A stretch of DNA of 9,583 bases from CAIQOK01 sp043781315 (GTDB taxonomy: Bacteria; Verrucomicrobiota; Verrucomicrobiia; Limisphaerales; CAIQOK01): contig JAYWBR010000458.1 in NCBI GenBank assembly GCA_043781315.1, positions 1 through 9,583 on the forward strand, written 5' to 3'. Shown piece by piece: positions 1-8,300 of this stretch. Made by a program: the position numbers and the translations under genes. The notes under the pieces were generated by a model. That model had not been told where the DNA came from and made no database searches. It saw nothing but the letters and a program-made list of their open reading frames with translations. The first letter of the stretch is position 1. Every line of letters starts with the position of its first letter.

Positions 1-2477
1 CCCATGTCGGCGGCGACCATCTCGGTCATCTCGTGAATCATGCCGCCATAAGTGCCGGTGCGCACATCGTTCGGCGCGGTGAAAACGCCGTCGAGTTTCG
101 CGATGAACGCGTCGTCGCCGCCCATGAGTTTCATCAAACCCGGAATGTCGTGGAACACGCACCACGTCCAATGCCACGAGCAGCCCTCGGTGAATCCCCC
201 GCCCCATTGGTTCGGATAAAACGGTTCGACCCACGAACCATCGGCTTTGCGTTCGCGCACGAAACCAATCTTCGCGTCAAAAACATTGGTCCAGTTCATC
301 GCCTTGCGCGCGAAAATTTCCGCGTCAGCCTTGCGGCCAACAGACAGAGCGAGTTTCGCGGCGCAGAAATCGTCGTAGGCGTATTCTAACGTTTTCGCCG
401 TGGCCTCACCGAAACTGGTTTCGCCTTTCACTGGTGAATACGGAACGTAGCCGATGGTGTTGTAGAATTTCGCGCCGTCGCGGCCGATGGAATGAATCGG
501 CCCGCTGTTTTGCGAATCGTGAACCATCGCGTCCACGGCCTTGTTCGCATCGAACGAGCGCACGCCTTTGAACCAGCCGTCGGCGAGCAGCGAGAAGGAG
601 TTGTTGCCAACCATGCACGCGCGATGGCCGGGGCTGGCCCACGCGGGCAGCCAACCGCTCTGCGTGGAGGCGTTGACGACGCCCTGCAAAATTTCTGCGT
701 TCACTTCCGGGAATAGCAGATTATAGAGCGGCTGCGCGGCGCGAAACGTGTCCCAGAAACCGCTGTCGGTGTAGAGCACGCCGTCGTGCAACTGGCCGTC
801 GTAAGGGCTGAAATAAACCTGCTTGCCACTCGCGTCCACCTCGTAAAATTTGTGCGGGAACATGATGCAGCGATAGAGGCAGCTGTAAAACGTGCGGCGC
901 TGTTCATCCGAGCCGCCTTCCACGCGGGCGCGGCCAAACGCCTCGTTCCACCGCGCGTCGGCGCGCTGGTGGATGGTGTCAAAATCCGCGTCACCGACTT
1001 CATGCTGGAGATTTTGCCATGCCTGTTCGGGGCTGATGAACGATGAAGCGACTTTGCAGCCAACGACTTTGTCCGTGCTCGTGTCGAATTTCAAAAACGC
1101 GCCCGCCTGCTGGCCGGTGAGCTGCGTCACGCTCGGTTGAATCTTATTGGCCGACCACACCCCGCTCGTCGCAAACGGGCGATCAAAGACGATCACAAAA
1201 TAATTGCTCGAATAAATGTCCGGCGCGTGGCCGCAGTGATAGCGGACGAGTCCGACGATCTTATTTTCGCCCGGAATAATTTCCACCGCTGCGCCTTTGT
1301 CAAACGCATCCAGGATCACATACGAATCGCCCGGCGCGTCAAAGGTGAAACGGAAACGCGCGCAACGTTCCGTGGGCGTGACTTCGGCCTTCGCCTTCCA
1401 CGTGTCGAGATAGACGCTGTAGTAGCTGGGCTGCGCGATTTCCTTGGCGTGCGAAAAATCGGACGCGCGGTCGTTGTCGTTCACTACCAGTTTGCCGCTG
1501 ACCGGCATCAGCGAGAACATCGCGTAGTCGCCGATCCACGGACTCGGCTGATGCGTCTGCCGGATGCCGCGAATTTGGTGGTGCGGATACTGGTAGAAAA
1601 ACGATTCGCGCTGCGGCTCGGTGTACGGCGCCCAGGTATTCATTGGGAACGGCAGCGCGATGGCGGGATACTCATTGCCGTGCGAGAAGTCGCGCGTGGA
1701 ATCGGTGCCCATCAGCGGGTTGGCCAGCGTGACCAACGACCTGTTTTCCAAGATATTGGCGGACTGCCCCATCGCCACCTGGCCGCGCAGTGAACCGGCA
1801 AATTCCGACCACAGTTCATCCACCGTCTTGCCAGTGTAATCGCGGAACAGTTCGCTTTTATATTTTTGTTCACGCAACGCCTGATTCAGTTGCTTCACGA
1901 TTTTCGCGTCGTGATTTTTTTCAATCCACGCCAGAAAGGCGGCTGTGGTTTTATACGAATCGCGATAGCTGGCGCGGTCGGGATTGATGGCGGGCTGCGG
2001 CGCGTGCGGTTCAAAGTGGCTCAAGCGGATGTAATCTGCGATGCCCTCAACCAGCCAGCCGGGGCCGCCCGGCGGATACGACTGCACGACATGCGTCAGC
2101 TCGTGAACAACCAGTCCGAGGTCGTCTGGATGACGGGCAGCATAGTCCGACGAAATGCTGATGACGTTGCCGCTCGTGCTGGCGACGGCTTTTGGCCAGT
2201 CGCTGCGAAATTTCAGTTGCACGGAGTTCGGCGCGACGAAACCTTCGCTGGCGAGCAGCGAATTTATTTCCGGATACCACGCCGCGCAAATCTCGCCGGC
2301 CTGTCTGCCCCAATCGGCCAGGCTGTCGGAGGCCGAAGTGTTGACGGAAATTTGAGCGAGAATTTTTCCGTCGGCGTTGGTGGCATTGCCGCTCCAGGAG
2401 TTTTCAGCGGCGTTAACCGCCAAAACTGAGCCGGCGGTGAAACTCAAGAGAGCGAGCAGGAGTCGGATGGTTTTCAT
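1..2477 (-). CDS. Secreted BSP-type metallopeptidase / GH92 alpha-mannosidase fusion (3' end off window)
   Basis: An uninterrupted frame of 825 codons runs from the ATG at 2477 through the left edge, so the C-terminus is missing. Residues 1-20 or 1-24 form a Sec signal peptide (MKTIRLLLALLSFTAGSVLA, no lipobox Cys). Residues about 35-240 match the basic secretory protein family of putative zinc peptidases: HELTH at 125-129, then GWLVEGIADYIRL at 140-152 with E144 and D148. GH92 begins near 250 (NPLMGTDSTR, 253-262) and continues with THQPSPW, FWDTFRAAQPLY (W575, D576, R579), EGCSWHW with E764 at the position of the family's catalytic acid, FHDIPGL (H776, D777) and IHEMTEM (H815). GH92 enzymes are calcium-dependent exo-alpha-mannosidases of about 700-760 residues, so roughly 150-200 residues probably lie off the edge. 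The ATG overlaps the aminotransferase stop (ATGA). The role on mannoprotein or alpha-mannan is inferred; both domain calls rest on motifs. Confidence 0.9.
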   Translation of the reverse strand, partial: MKTIRLLLALLSFTAGSVLAVNAAENSWSGNATNADGKILAQISVNTSASDSLADWGRQAGEICAAWYPEINSLLASEGFVAPNSVQLKFRSDWPKAVASTSGNVISISSDYAARHPDDLGLVVHELTHVVQSYPPGGPGWLVEGIADYIRLSHFEPHAPQPAINPDRASYRDSYKTTAAFLAWIEKNHDAKIVKQLNQALREQKYKSELFRDYTGKTVDELWSEFAGSLRGQVAMGQSANILENRSLVTLANPLMGTDSTRDFSHGNEYPAIALPFPMNTWAPYTEPQRESFFYQYPHHQIRGIRQTHQPSPWIGDYAMFSLMPVSGKLVVNDNDRASDFSHAKEIAQPSYYSVYLDTWKAKAEVTPTERCARFRFTFDAPGDSYVILDAFDKGAAVEIIPGENKIVGLVRYHCGHAPDIYSSNYFVIVFDRPFATSGVWSANKIQPSVTQLTGQQAGAFLKFDTSTDKVVGCKVASSFISPEQAWQNLQHEVGDADFDTIHQRADARWNEAFGRARVEGGSDEQRRTFYSCLYRCIMFPHKFYEVDASGKQVYFSPYDGQLHDGVLYTDSGFWDTFRAAQPLYNLLFPEVNAEILQGVVNASTQSGWLPAWASPGHRACMVGNNSFSLLADGWFKGVRSFDANKAVDAMVHDSQNSGPIHSIGRDGAKFYNTIGYVPYSPVKGETSFGEATAKTLEYAYDDFCAAKLALSVGRKADAEIFARKAMNWTNVFDAKIGFVRERKADGSWVEPFYPNQWGGGFTEGCSWHWTWCVFHDIPGLMKLMGGDDAFIAKLDGVFTAPNDVRTGTYGGMIHEMTEMVAADM
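2474..2477 (-). promoter_or_regulatory. ATGA stop/start overlap coupling the aminotransferase and BSP-GH92 genes
   Basis: On the minus strand the four bases ATGA hold the start codon of the GH92 fusion (2477-2475) and the TGA of the aminotransferase (2476-2474). No Shine-Dalgarno precedes it (the upstream bases read GATTTAACCAAACT), so termination-reinitiation is the likely way the GH92 gene is translated. Confidence 0.8.
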
Positions 2478-3697
2478 AGTTTGGTTAAATCATTTTTTGC
2501 CAGCGCCTCGGCCAGTAGTTTGTATTGCGGCAGCGAGTTGTAAAGTTGCGCCGAGATGCGCACAAGCCGTTTCGGCGGCGCGGGCCACGGCATGATCGGA
2601 ACCTCGATGCCGTGCTGCACGCGCAACAGATCTTGCAGCGGATACTCGTTGAGCGGTTGCCGGAGCAGCGCATCCGGCGGTGCGTCCGGCAGCGGCACGG
2701 CCGCGAGCGAGCCGATGAATTCCTCGGGGCACGGCTCGGAAATGTTCAACGCGGCGCAGAGAAGTTTTCTGGCGGCAAGCGCAAGGGCGCGATTGCGCGC
2801 CCTGATTTCCGACCAGCCGCCGGGCAGCAGCGATTCCATGAACCGCAACACTTCCGGCACGCACAGATACGCCGACGGCTCGCCCGTTCCGGTCCACGCG
2901 AATTCAATTTGATACCGCGAGCGATCCGTCCGCGCCGAACTCGCGCCGTTGCTGATGACCAGCGGGCGAATCCGTTTTTGCCGCGCTGGCTGGACGCACA
3001 GAAACGCCGCGCCTTTCGGGGAGCAAAGCCATTTGTGACAGTTGCCGGTGTAGTAAGCCGCACCGATATTTTTGACGTTCAACGGAATCATGCCCGGCGC
3101 GTGCGCGCCGTCCACCAGCGTGTCCACGCCGCGCGCCGCGAGTTCGTCCACCAGCCGTTCGATGGGCATGACGAGTCCGGTCGGACTGCTCACATGATCC
3201 AGCAACGCCAGCCGCGTGCGTGGAGTCACGGTGGCAAGAATGGGCGCGATGATTTCGTCCGCAACCGACAACGGAAACGGAAGGTTCACCACCACCACGC
3301 GCGCGCCCGAACGTTCGGCGACGAAGTTCAGCGCATTGCGGCACGCAGCGTATTCGTGGTTGGTGACGAGCAGTTCATCACCCGGCGAAAATGTGAGCGA
3401 GCGCAGCACGGTATTCACGCCCGACGTGGTGTTCGGCACAAAAACCAGATCATCCGCGTCCGCGCCGACGAATTGCGCGAGCGCCGACCGCGCGTTGTCC
3501 AACAGCGGTTCGAGTTCGCGCACGAGAAATTGCACCGGCTGCCGTTCGAGCCGCGCGCGCAAATCATTTTGAAATTCCAGCACGCTTCGCGGACACGCGC
3601 CGAACGAGCCGTGGTTTAGAAACGTCACCGCCGGATCGAGCAGCCACACGCGTGGGTCGCACGTGGGCTGATCTAAAATCGGAGTGGTGAATTTCAT
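2474..3697 (-). CDS. PLP-dependent class V aminotransferase, isopenicillin-N-epimerase-like
   Basis: This 407-residue protein has the normal length for fold-type I class V aminotransferases. FLNHGSFGACPRSV (26-39) is the N-terminal signature of the isopenicillin N epimerase-like group. NTTSGVN (89-95) is the phosphate-binding area, DHVSSPTG (167-174) follows, DGAHAPG (196-202) carries the Asp expected to pair with the pyridine nitrogen, and NCHKW (219-223) carries K222, the expected Schiff-base lysine. There is no signal peptide, so it should act in the cytoplasm, unlike its secreted neighbours. It starts 10 nt after the GH76 stop and ends inside the start codon of the GH92 gene (ATGA), suggesting translational coupling. 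The frame is open upstream, but the ATG at 3697 is supported because the 50-codon ORF at 5372 shares the same ATG-to-CDPRVWLL spacing. The substrate is unknown: members include epimerases, desulfurases, lyases and uncharacterised enzymes. Its link to mannan use is unclear. Confidence 0.93.
   Translation of the reverse strand: MKFTTPILDQPTCDPRVWLLDPAVTFLNHGSFGACPRSVLEFQNDLRARLERQPVQFLVRELEPLLDNARSALAQFVGADADDLVFVPNTTSGVNTVLRSLTFSPGDELLVTNHEYAACRNALNFVAERSGARVVVVNLPFPLSVADEIIAPILATVTPRTRLALLDHVSSPTGLVMPIERLVDELAARGVDTLVDGAHAPGMIPLNVKNIGAAYYTGNCHKWLCSPKGAAFLCVQPARQKRIRPLVISNGASSARTDRSRYQIEFAWTGTGEPSAYLCVPEVLRFMESLLPGGWSEIRARNRALALAARKLLCAALNISEPCPEEFIGSLAAVPLPDAPPDALLRQPLNEYPLQDLLRVQHGIEVPIMPWPAPPKRLVRISAQLYNSLPQYKLLAEALAKNDLTKL
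3638..3697 (-). repeat. Downstream copy of the 60-bp gene-start repeat (aminotransferase 5' end)
   Basis: This is the partner of 5313-5372. Here the sequence continues into an intact aminotransferase (DPAVTFLNHGSFGACP), whereas the upstream copy departs after CDPRVWLL and stops 30 codons later. This copy therefore looks like the complete one. Confidence 0.6.
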
Positions 3698-3707
3698 TTC
3701 TGAACGA

Positions 3708-5216
3708 TCATTCGGTTTGCAGCATGAGGCTGCGCTGGGTCAATCGGGCTGCGTGCGGAGCATAGTGCCAGAAGGTGCGAAACTCATAGCGTTTGTTGGC
3801 GACGGCCTGGAAGCGCACCGGGAAAGTTTGGTAGAGCGTCGTGGAAAACTCCTGCCGGGACACTTCACGCGACGCCACCAGTCGGCCACTTTCCAATTCA
3901 ACAACGGAAAGCGTCGCCACTTTGGAATCGTCCCGATTGAAGTTGTCCACCTTGAGTTCAAACGTGGCGACGTAATTGCCAACCGGCAAGGCTTCGGTGC
4001 GTGCTCCGCTGACAAGGTTGCCCGAGACTTTGGTTTCAACTGGATCGGCGATCCAGGCGTTGAGGCCATGAAGTTGTCCGAGGTCATGTTTCAGATTTCC
4101 GGCCATCCAACTTCCGCCAGCGCCAGCGCCAGCATCCTGCAAAACCGGTTCGGCCAGCGCGCTGACGGCCATCATCGCGGAACTGTGGCGGGCGGCGTCC
4201 ACGGCGTCCACCGGCCCGCTCCAACGCAGGCCGAAATGATTGGAGGCGTCGCGATTGCTGGCCCAGACCGAGCGGGCGTTCCGCAGTAGAAAATTAAAAT
4301 ACTCCGGCCGGCGCGTCACGTCGTAGAGCTGCGCCAGGTAACGGATAAAAATCCCTTTGAACTGCGGCACGTCGCGTCCGCCGCCATGTTCGCGCTCGGC
4401 TGGCTCGGACAAAATTGCATTGGTGTCAACCAGGGTGGCGATGCTCGCATCGGCAATGGCAACCGCCTCGTGCAGATAGTTGGTGTCACCGGTTGCGCGA
4501 TACAACTCAGTCAGTCCACCGATTAAAACGCCTTGGTTGTAAGTCCACGTCGTGCGGCCATTGTTCTCGCAGTCGCGGTTCAATCCGTCGTTGACGAGCT
4601 TGCTGGCGTTAATCATTCCACTGTGTTGAAACCAACGCCACTCTTTCAACGCCCAGTCGAGATAGGGCGTGGACTCAGCCGGGCCGACCGTCCGCTGGTG
4701 CAGCCTTACCGCGACCAGCAGGAAGAGTTCGTTGGCGATGGCGTTTTTGTAGCGGCGTTCTTTCTTCCACCAGATGCCGCCGCCACAATGATCATCCCAG
4801 CCGGTTTGCATGTCCGAAAAAATTATTTTGGCCATGTCGAGGTACCGCGCCTCGCCGGTCAGGTCGTACGCCCGCATCCAGGCGAGCGCCCACCAGCCCT
4901 CGTCGTCGTAATACTCATTGAGGAAATTTTTGGCGGAGTTGCGGTCGAAGGTTTTTTTCAGCACGTCCAAATACACCCCGCCGTTATTGGCGACAATGGC
5001 GTTCTCGATGGCCTCGAGACAATTCGCGGCGTTCCACCAACCGGTCGTGTCCCACAGTCCCTGCGGGTTGTACCACTGCTGGAGTGCTTGCGCGGCGATG
5101 GCGGTGTTGGCAGTGAAGTCGTCGCCCGCGACCACCGCTCCGTGGCTCAACCGGACGCTTGCCAGCAGGAGCAGGGAACAAAGTCGGACGCATTTAAAAA
5201 AAGGCTGGTTCCGCAT
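3708..5216 (-). CDS. Secreted GH76 endo-alpha-1,6-mannanase-like glycoside hydrolase with C-terminal beta-sandwich module
   Basis: This is a 502-residue protein. Residues 1 to about 26 form a Sec signal peptide (LCSLLLLASVRLSHG) without a lipobox, predicting export. Residues about 30-355 are a GH76 (alpha/alpha)6 domain: NEYYDDEGWWALAW has the paired Asp D104-D105 that in GH76 serve as nucleophile and acid/base, followed by CGGGIWWKKERRYKNAIANE, WTYNQGVLIGGLTELY and PQFKGIFIRYLAQL. GH76 enzymes cut the alpha-1,6-mannan backbone of fungal mannan. The last roughly 130 residues (from GNLKHDLGQLHGLNAW) are rich in beta strands (YVATFELKVDNFN) and resemble the accessory module often attached to bacterial GH76 enzymes, possibly sugar binding. 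The start is tightly bounded: an in-frame TGA lies one codon upstream, the stop of the preceding 50-codon ORF. No Shine-Dalgarno is visible. Neighbouring GH92 and LamG genes fit a mannan-degrading unit. The family call is firm; exact substrate is inferred. Confidence 0.93.
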   Translation of the reverse strand: MRNQPFFKCVRLCSLLLLASVRLSHGAVVAGDDFTANTAIAAQALQQWYNPQGLWDTTGWWNAANCLEAIENAIVANNGGVYLDVLKKTFDRNSAKNFLNEYYDDEGWWALAWMRAYDLTGEARYLDMAKIIFSDMQTGWDDHCGGGIWWKKERRYKNAIANELFLLVAVRLHQRTVGPAESTPYLDWALKEWRWFQHSGMINASKLVNDGLNRDCENNGRTTWTYNQGVLIGGLTELYRATGDTNYLHEAVAIADASIATLVDTNAILSEPAEREHGGGRDVPQFKGIFIRYLAQLYDVTRRPEYFNFLLRNARSVWASNRDASNHFGLRWSGPVDAVDAARHSSAMMAVSALAEPVLQDAGAGAGGSWMAGNLKHDLGQLHGLNAWIADPVETKVSGNLVSGARTEALPVGNYVATFELKVDNFNRDDSKVATLSVVELESGRLVASREVSRQEFSTTLYQTFPVRFQAVANKRYEFRTFWHYAPHAARLTQRSLMLQTE

Positions 5217-5219
5217 CGT

Positions 5220-5372
5220 TCAAGGAAAGGCGAGCCGGAAAAAACTGGCGTCCGCGTTGACCGCCAGCGTGACGGGCATTTGGAAGTTTATGCTCACAGC
5301 GGAATTGGTTGTCAGTAGCCACACGCGCGGGTCACACGCGAATTGCGTCAAATAGTGGGTGGCGGAATTCAT
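5220..5372 (-). CDS. 50-residue ORF with aminotransferase-like start and secreted-protein-like tail; possible gene remnant
   Basis: ATG at 5372 to TGA at 5222-5220 encodes 50 residues, exactly filling the space between the LamG protein (21 nt gap) and GH76 (3 nt gap). Residues 1-20 align without gaps to residues 1-20 of the downstream aminotransferase: 12 of 20 are identical, including CDPRVWLL at 13-20 in both. Within those eight codons four bases differ, all at synonymous third positions. The homology then fades, though AV in SAVSINF may match the aminotransferase PAVTFLN. The C-terminus (PVTLAVNADASFFRLAFP) resembles the ending of verrucomicrobial surface proteins; compare RFLRLHSIQ ending the preceding gene. 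It has no signal peptide or membrane segment. Either it is a small expressed protein, or a fossil joining the 5' end of an aminotransferase copy to the 3' end of a lost secreted-protein gene. The synonymous pattern and perfect packing favour translation; the chimeric look favours a remnant. No function is assigned. Confidence 0.5.
   Translation of the reverse strand: MNSATHYLTQFACDPRVWLLTTNSAVSINFQMPVTLAVNADASFFRLAFP
5313..5372 (-). repeat. Upstream copy of a 60-bp gene-start repeat shared with the aminotransferase
   Basis: These bases align without gaps to 3638-3697 (first 20 codons of the aminotransferase), same strand. By hand count 40 of 60 bases match: 20 of 36 over codons 1-12 and 20 of 24 over codons 13-20, the latter differing only at synonymous positions. 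The two copies flank the GH76 gene, so they may record a duplication or insertion that placed GH76 between them. Confidence 0.6.
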
Positions 5373-5393
5373 TTCAGCAGTATCCGTGACGGT

Positions 5394-8300
5394 TCATTGA
5401 ATCGAGTGCAGGCGCAGGAACCGCTGCGGGCGGGCGTCGTCGGCCTCCTGTTGTTGCAATATGCCGCCAGCAAACCCGACGCTTTGCAGCGGCGTCCAGT
5501 TGATCAAATCAATTGATTCTTCAAGCTGCCAGACGCTGTTGGTTTCGCCAGTGACGGTGAAGCTGATCGCGTCGGCGCTCAAATTCAGTGTGCCAATGAT
5601 TGCCGGAGTTGACGGCGTCGTGGTGAGTATCGAACCAAAGCTCGTCGAGTTAGTCACGGTCACATTGTCGAAGATAGTTGTGTTTAACGCGCTGCCCGAT
5701 CCAGAGCAGACGGCCAAGCCCAGCGTGTAGTTGGAGTTCACACCGATGCTGACGCTTGCCACCTGCAACCAAGTTGCGCCGTCGCCGGAAACGTAGCCCG
5801 TGAAAACATTTGTGCTGCGCGTCAGTCGCACCCAATACGGCGCAGGTTTTCCGGCGATGGTGGTGATGGAACTATTGCCACCATTGGTCGTGCGACGAAT
5901 CCATTGCGCCTCGCCAGCCGGGGTCAAGCCCACGAACACCGAGCGCGAACCGCTGCTGAAATTTTCCCGCATCATCACCCCGGCGCGGGCGGACACATTA
6001 GTGCCGCTCTGACTGACGACGCGCGCGACGAGCGTGGCGTCGTTGGTGAACGGTTGGTTCACAAACCAGAAATTGTCGTTGTTGCTGGAGATGTTTGTCC
6101 CCGCGCTGGCAATCGTGAATACGCCATTGGAATATGTCGCGCTGGTTGCGGCGGTGAGATTGCCGATTGCGTTAGTCGTCCACGGCGATGGCAATGCGCC
6201 CGTGAAAATGGAAATGAAGTTCGCGGTCACGGTCAAGTTGCTGCTGACATTGGAATCGGTGCGCGGGTTGGCGGTCAATCCGTCGCTCCAGTTTGTGAAA
6301 GCAAAACCCGCGTTCGGCACAGCCGTCACAGCGGAGCCGCTGTTGCCATAAGTGACCGACTGCGGCGTAGTGCCGGTGAGGCTGCCATTGGTTCCAGCGT
6401 TGTAACTCAGCGTATAAATCAGCGGAACAAAGTTGGCGGTGACGGTAAGATTGTTGGTGATGTTTGCATCAGTGCGCGGGTTGGCGGTGGAACCATCGCT
6501 CCAGTTTGTGAACGCGTAACCGGTGTTGGGCACAGCGGTCACAGCGGAGCCGGAGCCAGCGTAGATGACCGATTGAGTTGCGCTGCCGCTGATGCTGCCG
6601 TTGGCATCGGCGGTGTAGGTCAGATTGAAGAAAATGTTCGTGACGTAAAGGGTGCCGTTGACTGGGAGATCGTTGGTGTTCCAGATCAAACCGGTGGACA
6701 AGGCGGGCAACGTGAGGCTGCTAAAACTACCGCTGAAACTCGTGGCGTCAAACAAGTCAAACGTGTCGCCGCTTTGCAGCGTTGCACCGAGGTTGGTCAC
6801 GACGAGCGTTCCCGCGTAGTTCAAATTACCGCCCGCCCGAATTATTTTATCTGCGTTCGTCGCGGCACCCCGGTTGATTTCCATCAGTGTGCGGCCATTC
6901 AAGAAGGGCGCGACGGTGAACTTCAAAATGCCGATGCCCGTGCCGGGAGAAATGGTGCCGCCGGAATTGATCGTGACAGCTCCGTTGATCACGCCGTTGC
7001 CGCCGAGCGTCGCACCGCTGGCCACGCTCACGAAACTGCCGGCCGCGAGCGAGCCATTGACGAACAGGCTGCCAGCATTGACGAATGTGCTGCCGGTGTA
7101 GGCGTTGGAATTGTTCAACGTCAAAGTTCCCGCACCGAGCTTGGTGAGCGTGGCCGAACCAGTGATGCCGTTACTGCCGCTGAAAATATAATTGAACGCC
7201 GCATTGCTGACGACCACGGCGGACGGCGAGACAGCGGCGGCAATCGCCACGTTGGTCGTGCCAGCGAGCGTGTCATCGAATTGCACCGCGACACTGTTTT
7301 GAAAACGCACGGGAATGTTTCCGGCCAGCCAGTTGGACGTGGTGTTCACCTCCCAATTGGTTGTGAGGTTACCGTTCCATTTGATGACGTTGCCGGCGAA
7401 CGCCGGCCCGAGCTGGTAATCATTCATCAATTCCGCTGGCGACAGGAGACGGTTGAAAATGCGGAACTCGGCGACGCTGCCTTGCAAATTGGCGTCGCTG
7501 GAAAATGACGAACGTCCCAGCCAGTTATTGAGATCGCTGATGCTGGTCATGCGCGGCGCGCCGGTCATCGCCGCGACTTGCACGCCGTTTTCGTAGAGCT
7601 TTACGGAGCCGGTGTTGGTGACGTCGTCCCAAGTCATTGCCAGGTGCATCGCGGTTCCGGTGACGGTGGAACTGAAAGAATAATTGCCGGTGCCGAATGC
7701 GACGCCGGATTGATTCTGGCTTCCGCTCGGCGTGGCGACCAACCCTGCATAATTAACCCCGGTGAAAGTTCCGCCCGGCGCAGTGATTTTGCCCGAAGTG
7801 GTGGAGCCACATTCAAACACACGCGCCCAGTTCCCGGCTGCTTGCGGCGTGAGCCACGCCTCGACGGTCAACTGGCCGGAGCCACTGCGGTTTGTGCTCA
7901 ACACAGAAATCAGCGCGTTGGTGAAATCAACGTAGGGCGCGGTCGCGGAACTGCCGCCGCTCAAGGTGAGTTGCGAACCGGTGAAGGCCGCCGTGCCGCC
8001 GTTGTTGCGGATGAGGCCGTTGATCTGGTTCGTCGTGCCGTTCGCGGAACCGATGTCGGTGACGACAAGGCCGGTGGCATTCGCGTTGACGGCGTTGGTG
8101 AACGACCAGCGATGCAACGGCGCGGTGGTCAAGAACGCGGGCGTGCCGTTGGTGAACGCGCCCTTCTCCGTCGCGAAATTATTGGCGACCTGCTGGCTGG
8201 TGAGAATGCCATCCATCACGCGCACGCGTCCGACAATTTCGCAGCCGCCGTTCACGCCGCCCGCGAGCGAGCCAGCGGTGTTGCCGTGTGAGAACGCGAT

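Noticed and set aside
1137..1793. A 218-codon plus-strand frame and several other plus-strand frames between 33 and 2595
   Set aside because: They are antisense to the continuous 825-codon BSP-GH92 frame and have Arg-rich compositions with no recognisable motif.
2525..3619. A 364-codon plus-strand open frame
   Set aside because: It is antisense to the aminotransferase, which has all expected PLP motifs. The plus-strand product is an Arg/His-rich low-complexity shadow.
4533..5318. A 261-codon plus-strand open frame
   Set aside because: It overlaps the catalytic part of GH76 in antisense and shows no family motif; the minus strand encodes an intact GH76 enzyme.
5217..5393. An intergenic promoter or terminator between the LamG and GH76 genes
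   Set aside because: No GC-rich hairpin with a T-run and no convincing -35/-10 pair was seen on the minus strand. The interval is almost filled by the 50-codon ORF.
6216..6623. A CRISPR-like or DNA-level repeat array
   Set aside because: Only two units occur, each encoding an in-frame 65-residue protein repeat, so it is a protein domain duplication.
5904..7508. A 534-codon plus-strand open frame
   Set aside because: It lies wholly antisense to the LamG protein. Its translation is rich in Arg, Gly and Val with no domain or signal, whereas the minus strand gives coherent PATR and InlB repeats.
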